From: Anaeromicrobium sediminis | Lineage (GTDB): Bacteria > Bacillota > Clostridia > Peptostreptococcales > Thermotaleaceae | Direction: 5' to 3' | NCBI RefSeq assembly: GCF_002270055.1 | Contig: NZ_NIBG01000016.1 | Location: 16,676-80,675, forward strand | DNA: 64,000 nt | In this document: one piece after another, positions 34,604-42,762 of the stretch | How positions within the stretch are numbered: position 1 is the first letter of the stretch | Layout: each line of letters starts with the position of its first letter | Program-made: the position numbers and the translations under genes | The notes under the pieces: generated by a model | Database searches by the model: none | The model's input: only the letters and a program-made list of their open reading frames with translations | What the model was told of the DNA's origin: nothing

Positions 34604-35118
34604 AATAGCAATCCCCCTCCTAAAAGGAGATTTATCATAGCTCCTGCTGCAATGGCTGTACCGTATGGATAGGTGTTGGAAAGGTCATCGTTATTGATCA
34701 ATAAATGTAATTTTATGCCATATTTCAAGCTGAAAATATAGTAATATATAGATTTAAGGGTAGCATGGAGTCGTTTTTGGAAAATCAGCATTATGAGTGC
34801 CATGAGTCCTCCTGCAAGTGCCATATATATGCTTGTGTAAAATACAAAGGAAGGACCTTTCAAAGCACCAATTAATGCAAGTAGCTTTACATCTCCAGCT
34901 CCCATTCCACCTAAAAGATAAGGCCCCAAAAGGATTAAAAAACCAACAAGAAAGCCAGTAAAGGAAGAATATAAGCTGTTAGGTCCATCTAATAGAATAT
35001 GAGATAAAAAGGCAATCATAAGGCTTGGAAAGATTACTTTGTTATATATTTTTCGTTCTTTTATATCTGTAACAACACAGATAATTAAAATTATGACTAA
35101 TAAAAGATCAAACCACAT
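34597..35118 (-). CDS. tadV: Prepilin peptidase TadV/CpaA
   Basis: 173 residues, aspartic membrane protease of peptidase family A24. Both catalytic Asp are present, in VVTDIKERKI (~18) and GMGAGDVKLLALIG (~81). About six membrane segments. It should cleave the Flp and TadE leaders on the cytoplasmic side. AGAGAGGTGATAGT precedes ATG. Confidence 0.92.
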   Translation of the reverse strand: MWFDLLLVIILIICVVTDIKERKIYNKVIFPSLMIAFLSHILLDGPNSLYSSFTGFLVGFLILLGPYLLGGMGAGDVKLLALIGALKGPSFVFYTSIYMALAGGLMALIMLIFQKRLHATLKSIYYYIFSLKYGIKLHLLINNDDLSNTYPYGTAIAAGAMINLLLGGGLLLC

Positions 35119-35144
35119 ACTATCACCTCTCTTTCAGAATATTG

Positions 35145-35176
35145 AAAAAAATGGCCCTACATTTTAATGTGGGGCC
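35145..35176 (-). terminator. Attenuating terminator after flp
   Basis: On the minus strand GGCCCCACAT pairs with ATGTAGGGCC around TAAA, followed by seven U. It lies inside the tad operon between the pilin gene and tadV, so most transcripts should stop after flp, giving pilin in excess over assembly proteins. Confidence 0.8.
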
Positions 35177-35209
35177 GTTATCTATACGCCAATACCTTTT
35201 ATGTAAATA

Positions 35210-35395
35210 TTAAGACTCTGTAGATGTAGGTTTTTCAACTTTCTCTAGTGTATCTTTAAACATATTTTCAATGCTAGTACCGAATAAACCAATAACTGCA
35301 AGAACTGCAACTGCGATTACTCCTAATATAAGACCGTATTCTGTCATACCTTGACCTTTTTCTTCAGTGATTAAACCTTTTAATTTTTTTAACAT
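35210..35395 (-). CDS. flp: Flp-type pilin
   Basis: 61 residues, the usual size. After a short basic leader, EEKG is followed by QGMTEYGLILGVIAVAVLAVIG: cleavage after that Gly leaves Glu at +5 and Tyr at +6, the Flp consensus (G/xxxxEY), then one hydrophobic helix. AAAGGAGTGATACAC precedes ATG at 35395; an upstream GTG overlaps that site. It is the major pilus subunit. Confidence 0.92.
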   Translation of the reverse strand: MLKKLKGLITEEKGQGMTEYGLILGVIAVAVLAVIGLFGTSIENMFKDTLEKVEKPTSTES

Positions 35396-35411
35396 GTGTA
35401 TCACTCCTTTT

Positions 35412-35765
35412 TTACATTTGTTTTTTACTCAATTGAATAGTGTTTCCCAATTTTGTTTGGTTTTTTTCAATTTTTCCAGCTGGAAGTTCAATGATTTCCA
35501 TCGTATGAGGATGGACTTTTCCAATTCTTCCAGGCTGTACATTTTCTTCTATTGCTACAACTTTTCCAAAAGAATCAAGATGTAACACATCAATGCTGTA
35601 ACGCATGAAAAAGGTGTGAATACCTCGGCAGGGTTGAATATAAAGCGCACAATCAGAAGGTAGATTTTTTGAAAACATGAGTCCTTTTAATCTTTTGAAG
35701 AAAGTATTTGCCATATGAACCTTTTCTGCTAAAACCTGACCATTATCTAGATTAATGAGCTTCAA
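35412..35765 (-). CDS. DUF192-domain protein, first gene of the tad operon
   Basis: 117 residues, with typical DUF192 features: KRLKGLMFSKNLPSDCALYIQPCRGIHTFFM around residues 25-55 in part, MRYSIDVLHLDSFGKVVAIEENVQPGR, and the final MEIIELPAG. The fold is known but its function is not. Start is TTG, 7 bases after GGGAGGTG. It follows the riboswitch and is 16 bases before flp, so it belongs to the pilus operon. No signal peptide is present, unlike many secreted DUF192 proteins. Confidence 0.85.
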   Translation of the reverse strand: MKLINLDNGQVLAEKVHMANTFFKRLKGLMFSKNLPSDCALYIQPCRGIHTFFMRYSIDVLHLDSFGKVVAIEENVQPGRIGKVHPHTMEIIELPAGKIEKNQTKLGNTIQLSKKQM

Positions 35766-35782
35766 TAAAATTCACCTCCCAT

Positions 35783-35825
35783 ATAAAAATAACCCTGCCT
35801 TTACCGTAAGGAAAGACAGGGTTAT
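35783..35825 (-). terminator. Terminator behind the tad riboswitch
   Basis: On the minus strand ATAACCCTGTCTTT pairs with AAAGGCAGGGTTAT (14 bp, one G-U), loop CCTTACGGT, then TTTTTA, just before the DUF192 ribosome site. The loop is complementary to the aptamer's 3' strand (ACCGAAGG). Confidence 0.85.
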
Positions 35826-35855
35826 GATAACCAAATAGTAAGTGCCTATCCACCT

Positions 35856-35940
35856 TCGGTAACTGGCTGGCATAGTGTAAGATACACCTTAGCCCCTATA
35901 GCTTTGCGTCACTGGATTTCACCAGTTTTGCCATTATCGA
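35856..35940 (-). ncRNA. Class I c-di-GMP riboswitch (GEMM-I) heading the tad operon
   Basis: On the minus strand the core reads ATAATGGCAAAACTGG, a GAAA-type loop, CAGTGACGCAAAGCTATAGG, GGCTAAGG, a variable hairpin, then ATGCCAGCCAGTTACCG. It shares GACGCAAAGCTATAGG with the riboswitch at 25961. P1 is short (TCG/CGA). A strong terminator follows at 35783-35825, so regulation is most likely by termination before the pilus genes. Confidence 0.93.
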
Positions 35941-36216
35941 GTTTTTGTTGCACTTGATTCTTATTTAAATTTTATAATCAAACTAACTATACAACAATAG
36001 GTCTTTGGACCTGCTTGCGACAAATTTAGACTTTGAAATGAATTTAAAAGTGATACTTGTAGAGGGCTGATAAATAGTAAAATAGCTTTTGAGAGAAGGA
36101 TTAACCACTTAAATTAAAACTTAAAAACATAGGGTAAAGTAATTTTTTACAATAAAGTAAAAAAATGTAAAAAATAATAAATACTATTACAATAATACAT
36201 AAAATTTTTTTCAAAA

Positions 36217-36234
36217 ACGTATCATTGGATACGT
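36217..36234. promoter_or_regulatory. Inverted repeat upstream of the activase gene
   Basis: ACGTATC-ATTG-GATACGT: perfect 7-base arms. TTGGAT (36226) and TATACT/TATAAT boxes (36250-36260) lie just after, so the repeat covers a likely -35 region. The binder is unknown. The 35941-36336 gap holds this and the upstream region of the tad riboswitch. Confidence 0.4.
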
Positions 36235-36336
36235 AAATTTTATGTATCTTATACTATAATGAGAATAAATATCAAAAGAAAAAGGAAATCATTGCTAAAA
36301 CGGAAGTGACCATTATATTACAAAAGGAGAAATATT

Positions 36337-39300
36337 ATGTATAGTTTAGGAATTGATATTGGATATGCTTCTATAAAGCTAGTAATTATAAATGAAAAAA
36401 ATGAAATAAAAGAAACAAGATATATTCTCCATAAGGGAGATATGGGTACAGTATTATTAAAAGCACTTGAAGAAGTGGGAGAATTATATGGTAAGGATAA
36501 TATTAGCCATATTGGACTTACAGGTGAAGGAGCAAAGAGATTTGAAAAATTAAATAAAGACCTTTGGTTTAACGAAGTCTATTGTTTAGTTGAAGGAAGC
36601 CTAGGAATAAACGAAAATATAGGCTCTATTATAGAAATTGGAGCACAGAGTGCAAAATATATATATGATGTGTCAAATAGGGATAAATCAAGAATTGGAT
36701 TTGCTATGAATTCAAGTTGTTCAGCAGGAACAGGGTCATTTCTAGAAGAACAGGTATCTCGTTTAGGTCTTAAGTTAGAAGATTATTCTGAGTATATAAA
36801 AAAAGCCACTTCTATTCCTAGAATTGCAGGCAGATGTAGTGTGTTTGCAAAGACAGATATTATCCATCACCAACAAGAGGGAATAAAGACAGAGGATATG
36901 TTGTTAGGATTGGCTTATGCCCTAGTAAGAAATTATAAGGGTAGTGTTATTAAAAAGACTCCAATTAAGAAACCCATTATCTTTGCAGGAGGAGTAGGAC
37001 ATAACGAGGGAATTATTCAGGCTCTTAAGGATATTTTAGATCTTGAAGAAGGTGACCTTATTATTCCAAAAGAGTTTCCTGTATTTGGAGCCCTAGGTGC
37101 AGCAATAAATGTAAAAGAAAAGGGTCCTACAGTGACCTTAGATGAATTAATTAAATTTCTAGTAAAAGAAGGTGAGAATCCATCCTTTAGGAAGATGGGA
37201 AATGACTTTAATCAAAAACCATTACACTTACGTGGTAAGAGAGAGATTTTAAATAAACATAGGTGTAAGACTATAGGAAAAGATGAAAAAGTAGATGCGT
37301 ATTTAGGAATTGATATTGGCTCTACTAGTACAAACCTAGTTTTAATGGATGAAGAAAATGAAATAATTACTTATAGATATTTAAGAACCCTAGGTGACTC
37401 TCTTAATGCAGTACAAAAAGGATTAGGATCCATATATGAAGAATTTGGTGACCGTGTAACCATAAAAGGCATGGGAACTACAGGATCTGGTAGATATTTA
37501 GTAGGGAAGAAGGCAGGATCAGATGTGATTGTAAATGAGATTACAGCCCAAGCTAAGGCAGCCATAACTATAGATCCAGAAGTAGATACCATCTTTGAAA
37601 TTGGAGGTCAGGATTCAAAATATATTCAGATTGAAAAGGGCGTTGTTGTAGATTTTGAAATGAACAAAATCTGTGCTGCTGGAACTGGATCATTCATTGA
37701 AGAGCAGGCAAAGAAATTAGATATTGCCATAGAAGACTATGGAGATTTAGCACTGAAAAGTGACAACCCTATATATTTAGGGGAGAGGTGTACAGTATTC
37801 ATAGAAGGGAACATTGCTAATGCATTGGCTGAGGGTGCAAAGAAGGAAGATATAGCTTCAGGACTTAGTTATTCCATTGTAAATAACTATTTAAATAGGG
37901 TTGTGGGAACAAAGAAGGTTGGGAAAAAAATATTTTTCCAAGGTGGAGTAACTAACAATCAAGCCGTAGTAAATGCATTTGAATCTGTACTAGGAAAGGA
38001 AATAAAGGTTCCTCCTTTCTTTAGTGTTACAGGGGCATATGGTGTGGCCATTTTAACTAAGGAAAAGATGAAAGGTCAATCAACAAACTTCAAGGGATGG
38101 TATCTTGATCAAAATGTGAAAGATGAATCACTAGAAGTAAGTCCTAAGGAAAAGCATAGTTGGATTGAAGAAAAGATGGAAAAACTATTCTTAAAAGGAT
38201 ACACGGGAAAAATTGATCCTTCTAAGAAGACAATAGGGATTCCAAGGGTCCTATTTTTACACAAATTATTTACAATGTTTAATGTGTTCTTTAAGGAGTT
38301 AGGATTTAATGTTATTCTTTCCGATCAAACTAATTCGCATATTGTAGGATTGATTCAAGTCTATTCCTTAGATGAAACTTGTTATCCAATTAAACTTATT
38401 AATGGTCACGTGGCTTCATTACTAGACAAGGGTGTTGATTATATATTCCTGCCTAGTCTATATACTATGAAGCATGCAAATTCAAAGACTAGGGAGGATT
38501 ATTCTTGTACATTTATGCAGACAATTCCCCAAATGGTGAATTCTGTCATGGACCTAGAAAATAAGGGTATAGAATTACTTGCACCTGCCCTTTCATTTAA
38601 ATTTGGTAAGAAATATATGGCTAAAACATTAATGGATATGGGTGCCCAATTAGGAAAAGGAAAGATAAAGACAATAAGTGCATTACAAAAGGGAATGGGA
38701 AGACTTATGGAATATGAAAATGAAGTTGAAAAATTAGGTAAAGATATTATAGATAATTTAAAACCTGATGAAAAGGCCTTTGTTATCATTACAAGAACAT
38801 ACAATATTGTGGATAAGGGACTTAACATGGGAATTCCACAAAAGTTAAGAGAAATGGGTTATAAAGTGTTGAATCTATCCAATCTTCCAGCCCATGATCA
38901 TGATATATCTAAGGAATATCCTAATATGTATTGGCCCTTTGGTCAACATATCATATCAGGAACTCAGATTGTAAAACAAAATCCTAACCTATATGCCATA
39001 TACTTATCAAACCACGGATGCGGGCCAGATAGTATGATAGCCCATTACGTTAAGGATGAAATGAAGGGCAAACCATATTTACACATAGAAGTTGATGAAC
39101 ATGAATCTAGTGTGGGTGTAATCACTCGGCTAGAGGCCTTTGTAAACAGTATAGATGGAATAACATCTTCAGGGGAAGAAATTCTTCCAATTGAAAAATA
39201 TTCTAAGGTTGTTAAGCATAAAAATGTAAATATTGGCTCAAATAGTCAAGGAGTAGGAAAACTATATATACCTTATTTATTTCCCTATGGATGTATATAT

Positions 39301-40326
39301 AAAGAGATTTTTAAGAATAAGAGAATTGATGCAGAAGTTCTGCCTATGACAAATGAGGCTTCTCTCAAAATTGGGAAATCATATTCCATGTCTAAGGAAT
39401 ATTTATCATGCTTAGGGTTAATTGGAGATGTGATGAGCAATATTGATGAAATTAGATCTAATAAGGGGAGTATATATATACCAAAAACTGAGGGAAGTGA
39501 AGTCTTTGGTCAATACAATCGTCTTCTACGTCAAAAGTTAGATGAGGCCAATTATGAAGACGTGAAGATTGTTTCCCCATTTATGGAAGACATGTTAATA
39601 GATGAAACTCACTATGGAATAGATATGGGTCTAGGTACCATTGCAGGTGACTTGGTGATGACATCGCATATAGAGGTTCGACAAGAATATTTAGATAAAG
39701 TATGTGATCTTATTAAAAGAGGTAAATTAAATGAACAGAATTTAAAGGAAATGGCTAAGGATATATATGAAGATTTAAAGAAAAGGAATTATTTAAAAAG
39801 AGTGTTGGCCCTAGGAGAAGTTAATATTCTCTTCCAACCATTTCTTAATGAATATAGATTAAAAAAGATAGAAGAGGAACATATAAAGATAATATACCAA
39901 CCTTTAGGAGAACTATTGTGGATGAGATGGAATGACTATTTTATTAAGGAGAAGAAGAAAAATAAGAGTATGAAAAAACACCTATATGAGTTACAAAACA
40001 TAATGGGTGAGCTGCATCATATATTATGTGAACATAGTCCATACGATAAGGATTTAGGCGAGTTTGTAAATGGGGCAGATAGTAAATTAAAACTATATGC
40101 AGGAGGAGATGGAAGATACAGATTTACTAAATTATATCGCCATCCTGAAAATATTAACGGTATTATGACTATTGGTTCCATGTATGAAAATACGGCTACC
40201 ATATTGAACATATTACAAAAGAATTTTGAAAATGAGGAAATACCACCAATAATTAATCTAGATTTTGATGGAACTAAGCATAATACTATGGAAACTAAAA
40301 TAAATACTTTTATACACTATATATAA
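36337..40326 (+). CDS. 2-hydroxyacyl-CoA dehydratase activase-type ATPase, 1329 residues
   Basis: A fused giant of the BcrA/BadF/HgdC activator family. Two ASKHA ATPase domains: residues ~1-280 (GIDIGYASIKLVIINE) and ~322-575 (GIDIGSTSTNLVLMDE). Each carries cluster-ligand cysteines in SCSAGTGSF or ICAAGTGSF and in GRCSVFA or ERCTVFI. From ~640 a DUF2229 domain (IGIPRVLFLHKLFTMFN) and a dehydratase-like C-terminal part follow. Related activators hydrolyse ATP to push a single electron onto a dehydratase, but no dehydratase subunits are here. Proteins of this size are common in Clostridia and their substrates are mostly unknown. AAAAGGAGAAATATT precedes ATG; a cupin gene follows after 19 bases. 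Confidence 0.9.
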   Translation: MYSLGIDIGYASIKLVIINEKNEIKETRYILHKGDMGTVLLKALEEVGELYGKDNISHIGLTGEGAKRFEKLNKDLWFNEVYCLVEGSLGINENIGSIIEIGAQSAKYIYDVSNRDKSRIGFAMNSSCSAGTGSFLEEQVSRLGLKLEDYSEYIKKATSIPRIAGRCSVFAKTDIIHHQQEGIKTEDMLLGLAYALVRNYKGSVIKKTPIKKPIIFAGGVGHNEGIIQALKDILDLEEGDLIIPKEFPVFGALGAAINVKEKGPTVTLDELIKFLVKEGENPSFRKMGNDFNQKPLHLRGKREILNKHRCKTIGKDEKVDAYLGIDIGSTSTNLVLMDEENEIITYRYLRTLGDSLNAVQKGLGSIYEEFGDRVTIKGMGTTGSGRYLVGKKAGSDVIVNEITAQAKAAITIDPEVDTIFEIGGQDSKYIQIEKGVVVDFEMNKICAAGTGSFIEEQAKKLDIAIEDYGDLALKSDNPIYLGERCTVFIEGNIANALAEGAKKEDIASGLSYSIVNNYLNRVVGTKKVGKKIFFQGGVTNNQAVVNAFESVLGKEIKVPPFFSVTGAYGVAILTKEKMKGQSTNFKGWYLDQNVKDESLEVSPKEKHSWIEEKMEKLFLKGYTGKIDPSKKTIGIPRVLFLHKLFTMFNVFFKELGFNVILSDQTNSHIVGLIQVYSLDETCYPIKLINGHVASLLDKGVDYIFLPSLYTMKHANSKTREDYSCTFMQTIPQMVNSVMDLENKGIELLAPALSFKFGKKYMAKTLMDMGAQLGKGKIKTISALQKGMGRLMEYENEVEKLGKDIIDNLKPDEKAFVIITRTYNIVDKGLNMGIPQKLREMGYKVLNLSNLPAHDHDISKEYPNMYWPFGQHIISGTQIVKQNPNLYAIYLSNHGCGPDSMIAHYVKDEMKGKPYLHIEVDEHESSVGVITRLEAFVNSIDGITSSGEEILPIEKYSKVVKHKNVNIGSNSQGVGKLYIPYLFPYGCIYKEIFKNKRIDAEVLPMTNEASLKIGKSYSMSKEYLSCLGLIGDVMSNIDEIRSNKGSIYIPKTEGSEVFGQYNRLLRQKLDEANYEDVKIVSPFMEDMLIDETHYGIDMGLGTIAGDLVMTSHIEVRQEYLDKVCDLIKRGKLNEQNLKEMAKDIYEDLKKRNYLKRVLALGEVNILFQPFLNEYRLKKIEEEHIKIIYQPLGELLWMRWNDYFIKEKKKNKSMKKHLYELQNIMGELHHILCEHSPYDKDLGEFVNGADSKLKLYAGGDGRYRFTKLYRHPENINGIMTIGSMYENTATILNILQKNFENEEIPPIINLDFDGTKHNTMETKINTFIHYI

Positions 40327-40345
40327 TAATTAAGGAGGAATTGTA

Positions 40346-40687
40346 ATGGAAAAAAGAAAGTTTATAAAAAATATACCCTTTGAAGAGGCATTAGTTATGA
40401 AGGAGTTAGTGACTTATGAAGAGGGAAGAGTTGTAAGTAGAACATTAGTACAAAGGGATAATTTAACTATGACTTTATTTGCTTTTGATAAGGGCGAGGG
40501 AATAAGTACTCACTCTGCACCAGGAGATGCTATGGTATATATATTAGATGGTAAGGTAGAAATAAGTATTGGAGACAATCCGAAACTATTATTAGAGGCT
40601 GGACAGACTACAGTAATGCCTGCTGATATACCTCATGGTTTAGAGGCCGTTGAGAATTTCAAGATGTTACTAATTTTAGTGAAGTAA
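40346..40687 (+). CDS. Cupin-domain protein
   Basis: 113 residues, single cupin barrel. Motif 1 region is GISTHSAPGDAMVYILDG and motif 2 region MPADIPHGLEAVENFKMLL; the two His that remain (THS and PHG) could bind a metal. AAGGAGGAATTGTA precedes ATG. It is co-transcribed with the activase gene, 19 bases downstream. Such cupins often accompany Crp/Fnr genes in anaerobes; function unknown. Confidence 0.85.
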   Translation: MEKRKFIKNIPFEEALVMKELVTYEEGRVVSRTLVQRDNLTMTLFAFDKGEGISTHSAPGDAMVYILDGKVEISIGDNPKLLLEAGQTTVMPADIPHGLEAVENFKMLLILVK

Positions 40688-40745
40688 TTATGAAGACTAG
40701 TAGGGTTTAAATTATTTAAAATTGAAAAAATAAACGTTAGATGTG

Positions 40746-40786
40746 AAAAGGCAATGGATTTTATAAGTTATCCATTGCCTTTTTTA
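40746..40786. terminator. Convergent terminator
   Basis: AAAAGGCAATGGA pairs with TCCATTGCCTTTT, followed by more U. It serves the cupin gene; the crp-type gene on the minus strand ends inside the loop. Confidence 0.85.
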
Positions 40787-41450
40787 ACACATTTAAATCT
40801 TTTATTGTTATGGAATGGGAATCATAGTTAATAAGATTATCTTTTCTCATCTTATTTAACTCCCTAGATAGGGAAGTCCTTTGAACTCCCAATATTTCAG
40901 CTAACTCCTTTTTAGTCATATTTAACTGGATAGTATTAGACTTTTGAGTGTGGTACTCACAATTTAAAAAATCTATTATGGATTCCCTTAAGGATTTCAT
41001 AGATATGGATTTTATCTTATTTGTTAATATGAAAGTTTTATCAGATACACATTTTAAAAACTCAATTAAAAACCTTTTATTATCTTGACAAAGATCTAAT
41101 AGAAAATCCTTTTGAATATGTAATATAACCGTATCTAATTTTGCAAGTATACTCATAGGATAAGTATTGTTATTTCCAAATAATAAGTTAGAACCAATAG
41201 ATTCTCCCACATGAAACTCTGCTATAGTAAGTACATTTCCATTTTCATCAATTCTTTGAACTATTATTTGACCTTGTAAAACCACATCTAGGGTAGAACA
41301 TTCTTCACTTTCCACATGGATTATACTGTTTTTATTATACTCACAAATCCTGTGACTATTTTTATTAAATATGTCTATAAGCTCTTCTTTAGAAAAATCT
41401 TTAAACAGGTTATGTAGTTGTAAGATATGTATATAATTTGATAACTCCAT
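40761..41450 (-). CDS. Crp/Fnr-family transcriptional regulator
   Basis: 229 residues. Cyclic-nucleotide-binding-like beta-roll at ~10-125 (VVLQGQIIVQRIDENGNVLTIAEFHVGESIGSNLLFG, in part), a dimerisation helix and a C-terminal helix-turn-helix (TKKELAEILGVQRTSLSRELNKMRKD). There is no Fnr-type N-terminal cysteine cluster, so it may sense haem, NO or a small ligand, as other anaerobe Crp/Fnr types do. ATG at 41450 is chosen because GGGAG is 8 bases before it. It is divergent from a cupin gene, with a perfect palindrome between. Confidence 0.9.
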   Translation of the reverse strand: MELSNYIHILQLHNLFKDFSKEELIDIFNKNSHRICEYNKNSIIHVESEECSTLDVVLQGQIIVQRIDENGNVLTIAEFHVGESIGSNLLFGNNNTYPMSILAKLDTVILHIQKDFLLDLCQDNKRFLIEFLKCVSDKTFILTNKIKSISMKSLRESIIDFLNCEYHTQKSNTIQLNMTKKELAEILGVQRTSLSRELNKMRKDNLINYDSHSITIKDLNVLKKAMDNL

Positions 41451-41476
41451 AAAATTTTCTCCCATATATATAAATT

Positions 41477-41492
41477 AGTTACCATGGTAACT
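41477..41492. promoter_or_regulatory. 16-bp perfect palindrome, putative Crp/Fnr site
   Basis: AGTTACCATGGTAACT lies between the divergent crp-type and cupin genes. For the cupin gene, TATTAT (41514-41519) would place the palindrome centre near -41.5, the class II activator position. It would then overlap or repress the regulator's own promoter. Confidence 0.6.
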
Positions 41493-41552
41493 GCTAAAAT
41501 ATATTTTAAATTATATTATATAATTAACAATATTTAAAGGAGGAAGAAAACC

Positions 41553-41879
41553 ATGTTAGAAAAGGTTTATGAATATAAGATGTTAAATGAAAAGATAATT
41601 GAAAGGATAATAGATGATGAGAATGTGGCACTAAATCATATGATACTTACAAAGGGAACAGGACTGCCTGAGCATTACTCAAATTCTAATGTATATATGA
41701 TAATTATAAGAGGGACAATGACTATTCAACTAGGAGATGAAGAGGCACGCACATATGAAGCTGGAAAGCTTTTAAATATTCCCTACAATGTGAAGATGAA
41801 TGTGAAAAATTTTGACGATGGAGTTTTAGAGTTCTTTGTAGTAAAGGCTCCAAATCCTAAAAATTATAAAAGTGAATAG
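41553..41879 (+). CDS. Cupin-like protein
   Basis: 108 residues. Cupin fold pattern with GTGLPEHYSNSNVYMIII as motif 1 and GKLLNIPYNVKMNVKNF as motif 2; the usual second-motif His is lost. AAAGGAGGAAGAAAACC precedes ATG. It diverges from the Crp/Fnr regulator and probably is its direct target. Confidence 0.8.
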   Translation: MLEKVYEYKMLNEKIIERIIDDENVALNHMILTKGTGLPEHYSNSNVYMIIIRGTMTIQLGDEEARTYEAGKLLNIPYNVKMNVKNFDDGVLEFFVVKAPNPKNYKSE

Positions 41880-41935
41880 ATTAATATAAAAAAGATAAAT
41901 CTTAATATTTTCTTTATATTTTTCTGATATGATAT

Positions 41936-41971
41936 AAAATATCCCCTATTATTATAATAGGGGATATTTTA
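41936..41971 (+). terminator. Terminator after cupin gene
   Basis: AAAATATCCCCTATT pairs with AATAGGGGATATTTT around a short loop. Confidence 0.85.
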
Positions 41972-42066
41972 ATGTATGAGTATAGACTTTATAATAGAGT
42001 TAAAGAAAGATATTACGGGCAATATTATATGAGTACTGATAGATTGTAAATATGGGAGAGATATGA

Positions 42067-42753
42067 ATGAAGAATATACTGATTGTGGATGATGAAATTA
42101 AAATTACAGAGCTATTAGAGGCCTTTTTAAAAGTAGAGGGTTATAATATTTATAAGGCCTATGAGGGAAAGGGTGCCTTAGATATATTTGAAAGGGAAGA
42201 AATTCACCTTATAATATTGGATCTGATGCTTCCAATAATCAGTGGAGAAGACATATGTAAAAAGATTAGGGCTAAATCTGATGTTCCCATAATTATGCTT
42301 ACAGCAAAGGTTGATGAAGAAAATAAAATAGAAGGTCTAAGTATAGGAGCCGATGATTATATAACAAAGCCCTTTAGTGCAAGGGAACTTGTAAGTAGGG
42401 TGGCAGCTATTATGAGAAGAGCTTATAAGGAAGATAATCCACAGGCTCAGAAGTTTGCATTTAATGATGGGGATTTAGAGGTGGATATGAAGTTATTAAC
42501 TGTAATGAAAAAGGGAATGAAAATTAAGTTTACACCAAATGAATTTAAAATACTAAAAATATTAATTTCTAATAGAGGTACAATTTTATCTAGGGATACT
42601 CTTGTGGAAAAGGCATTTGGGATCGATTTTGATGGTATTGATAGAACTGTGGATGTTCACATAAAGAATATAAGACATAAGATAGAGGACAATCCTAAGG
42701 AGCCACAGTATATTGAAACGGTTTATGGCATGGGATATAAATTTAATTTTTAG
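42067..42753 (+). CDS. OmpR-family response regulator
   Basis: 228 residues. Receiver with VDDE, phospho-Asp in LIILDLMLP (~53) and Lys in YITKPF; winged helix with TPNEFKILKILI and RTVDVHIKNIRHKIED. GGGAGAGATATGA precedes ATG. The histidine kinase starts 9 bases later, so they form one operon. Confidence 0.94.
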   Translation: MKNILIVDDEIKITELLEAFLKVEGYNIYKAYEGKGALDIFEREEIHLIILDLMLPIISGEDICKKIRAKSDVPIIMLTAKVDEENKIEGLSIGADDYITKPFSARELVSRVAAIMRRAYKEDNPQAQKFAFNDGDLEVDMKLLTVMKKGMKIKFTPNEFKILKILISNRGTILSRDTLVEKAFGIDFDGIDRTVDVHIKNIRHKIEDNPKEPQYIETVYGMGYKFNF

Positions 42754-42762
42754 GGGTGGAGT

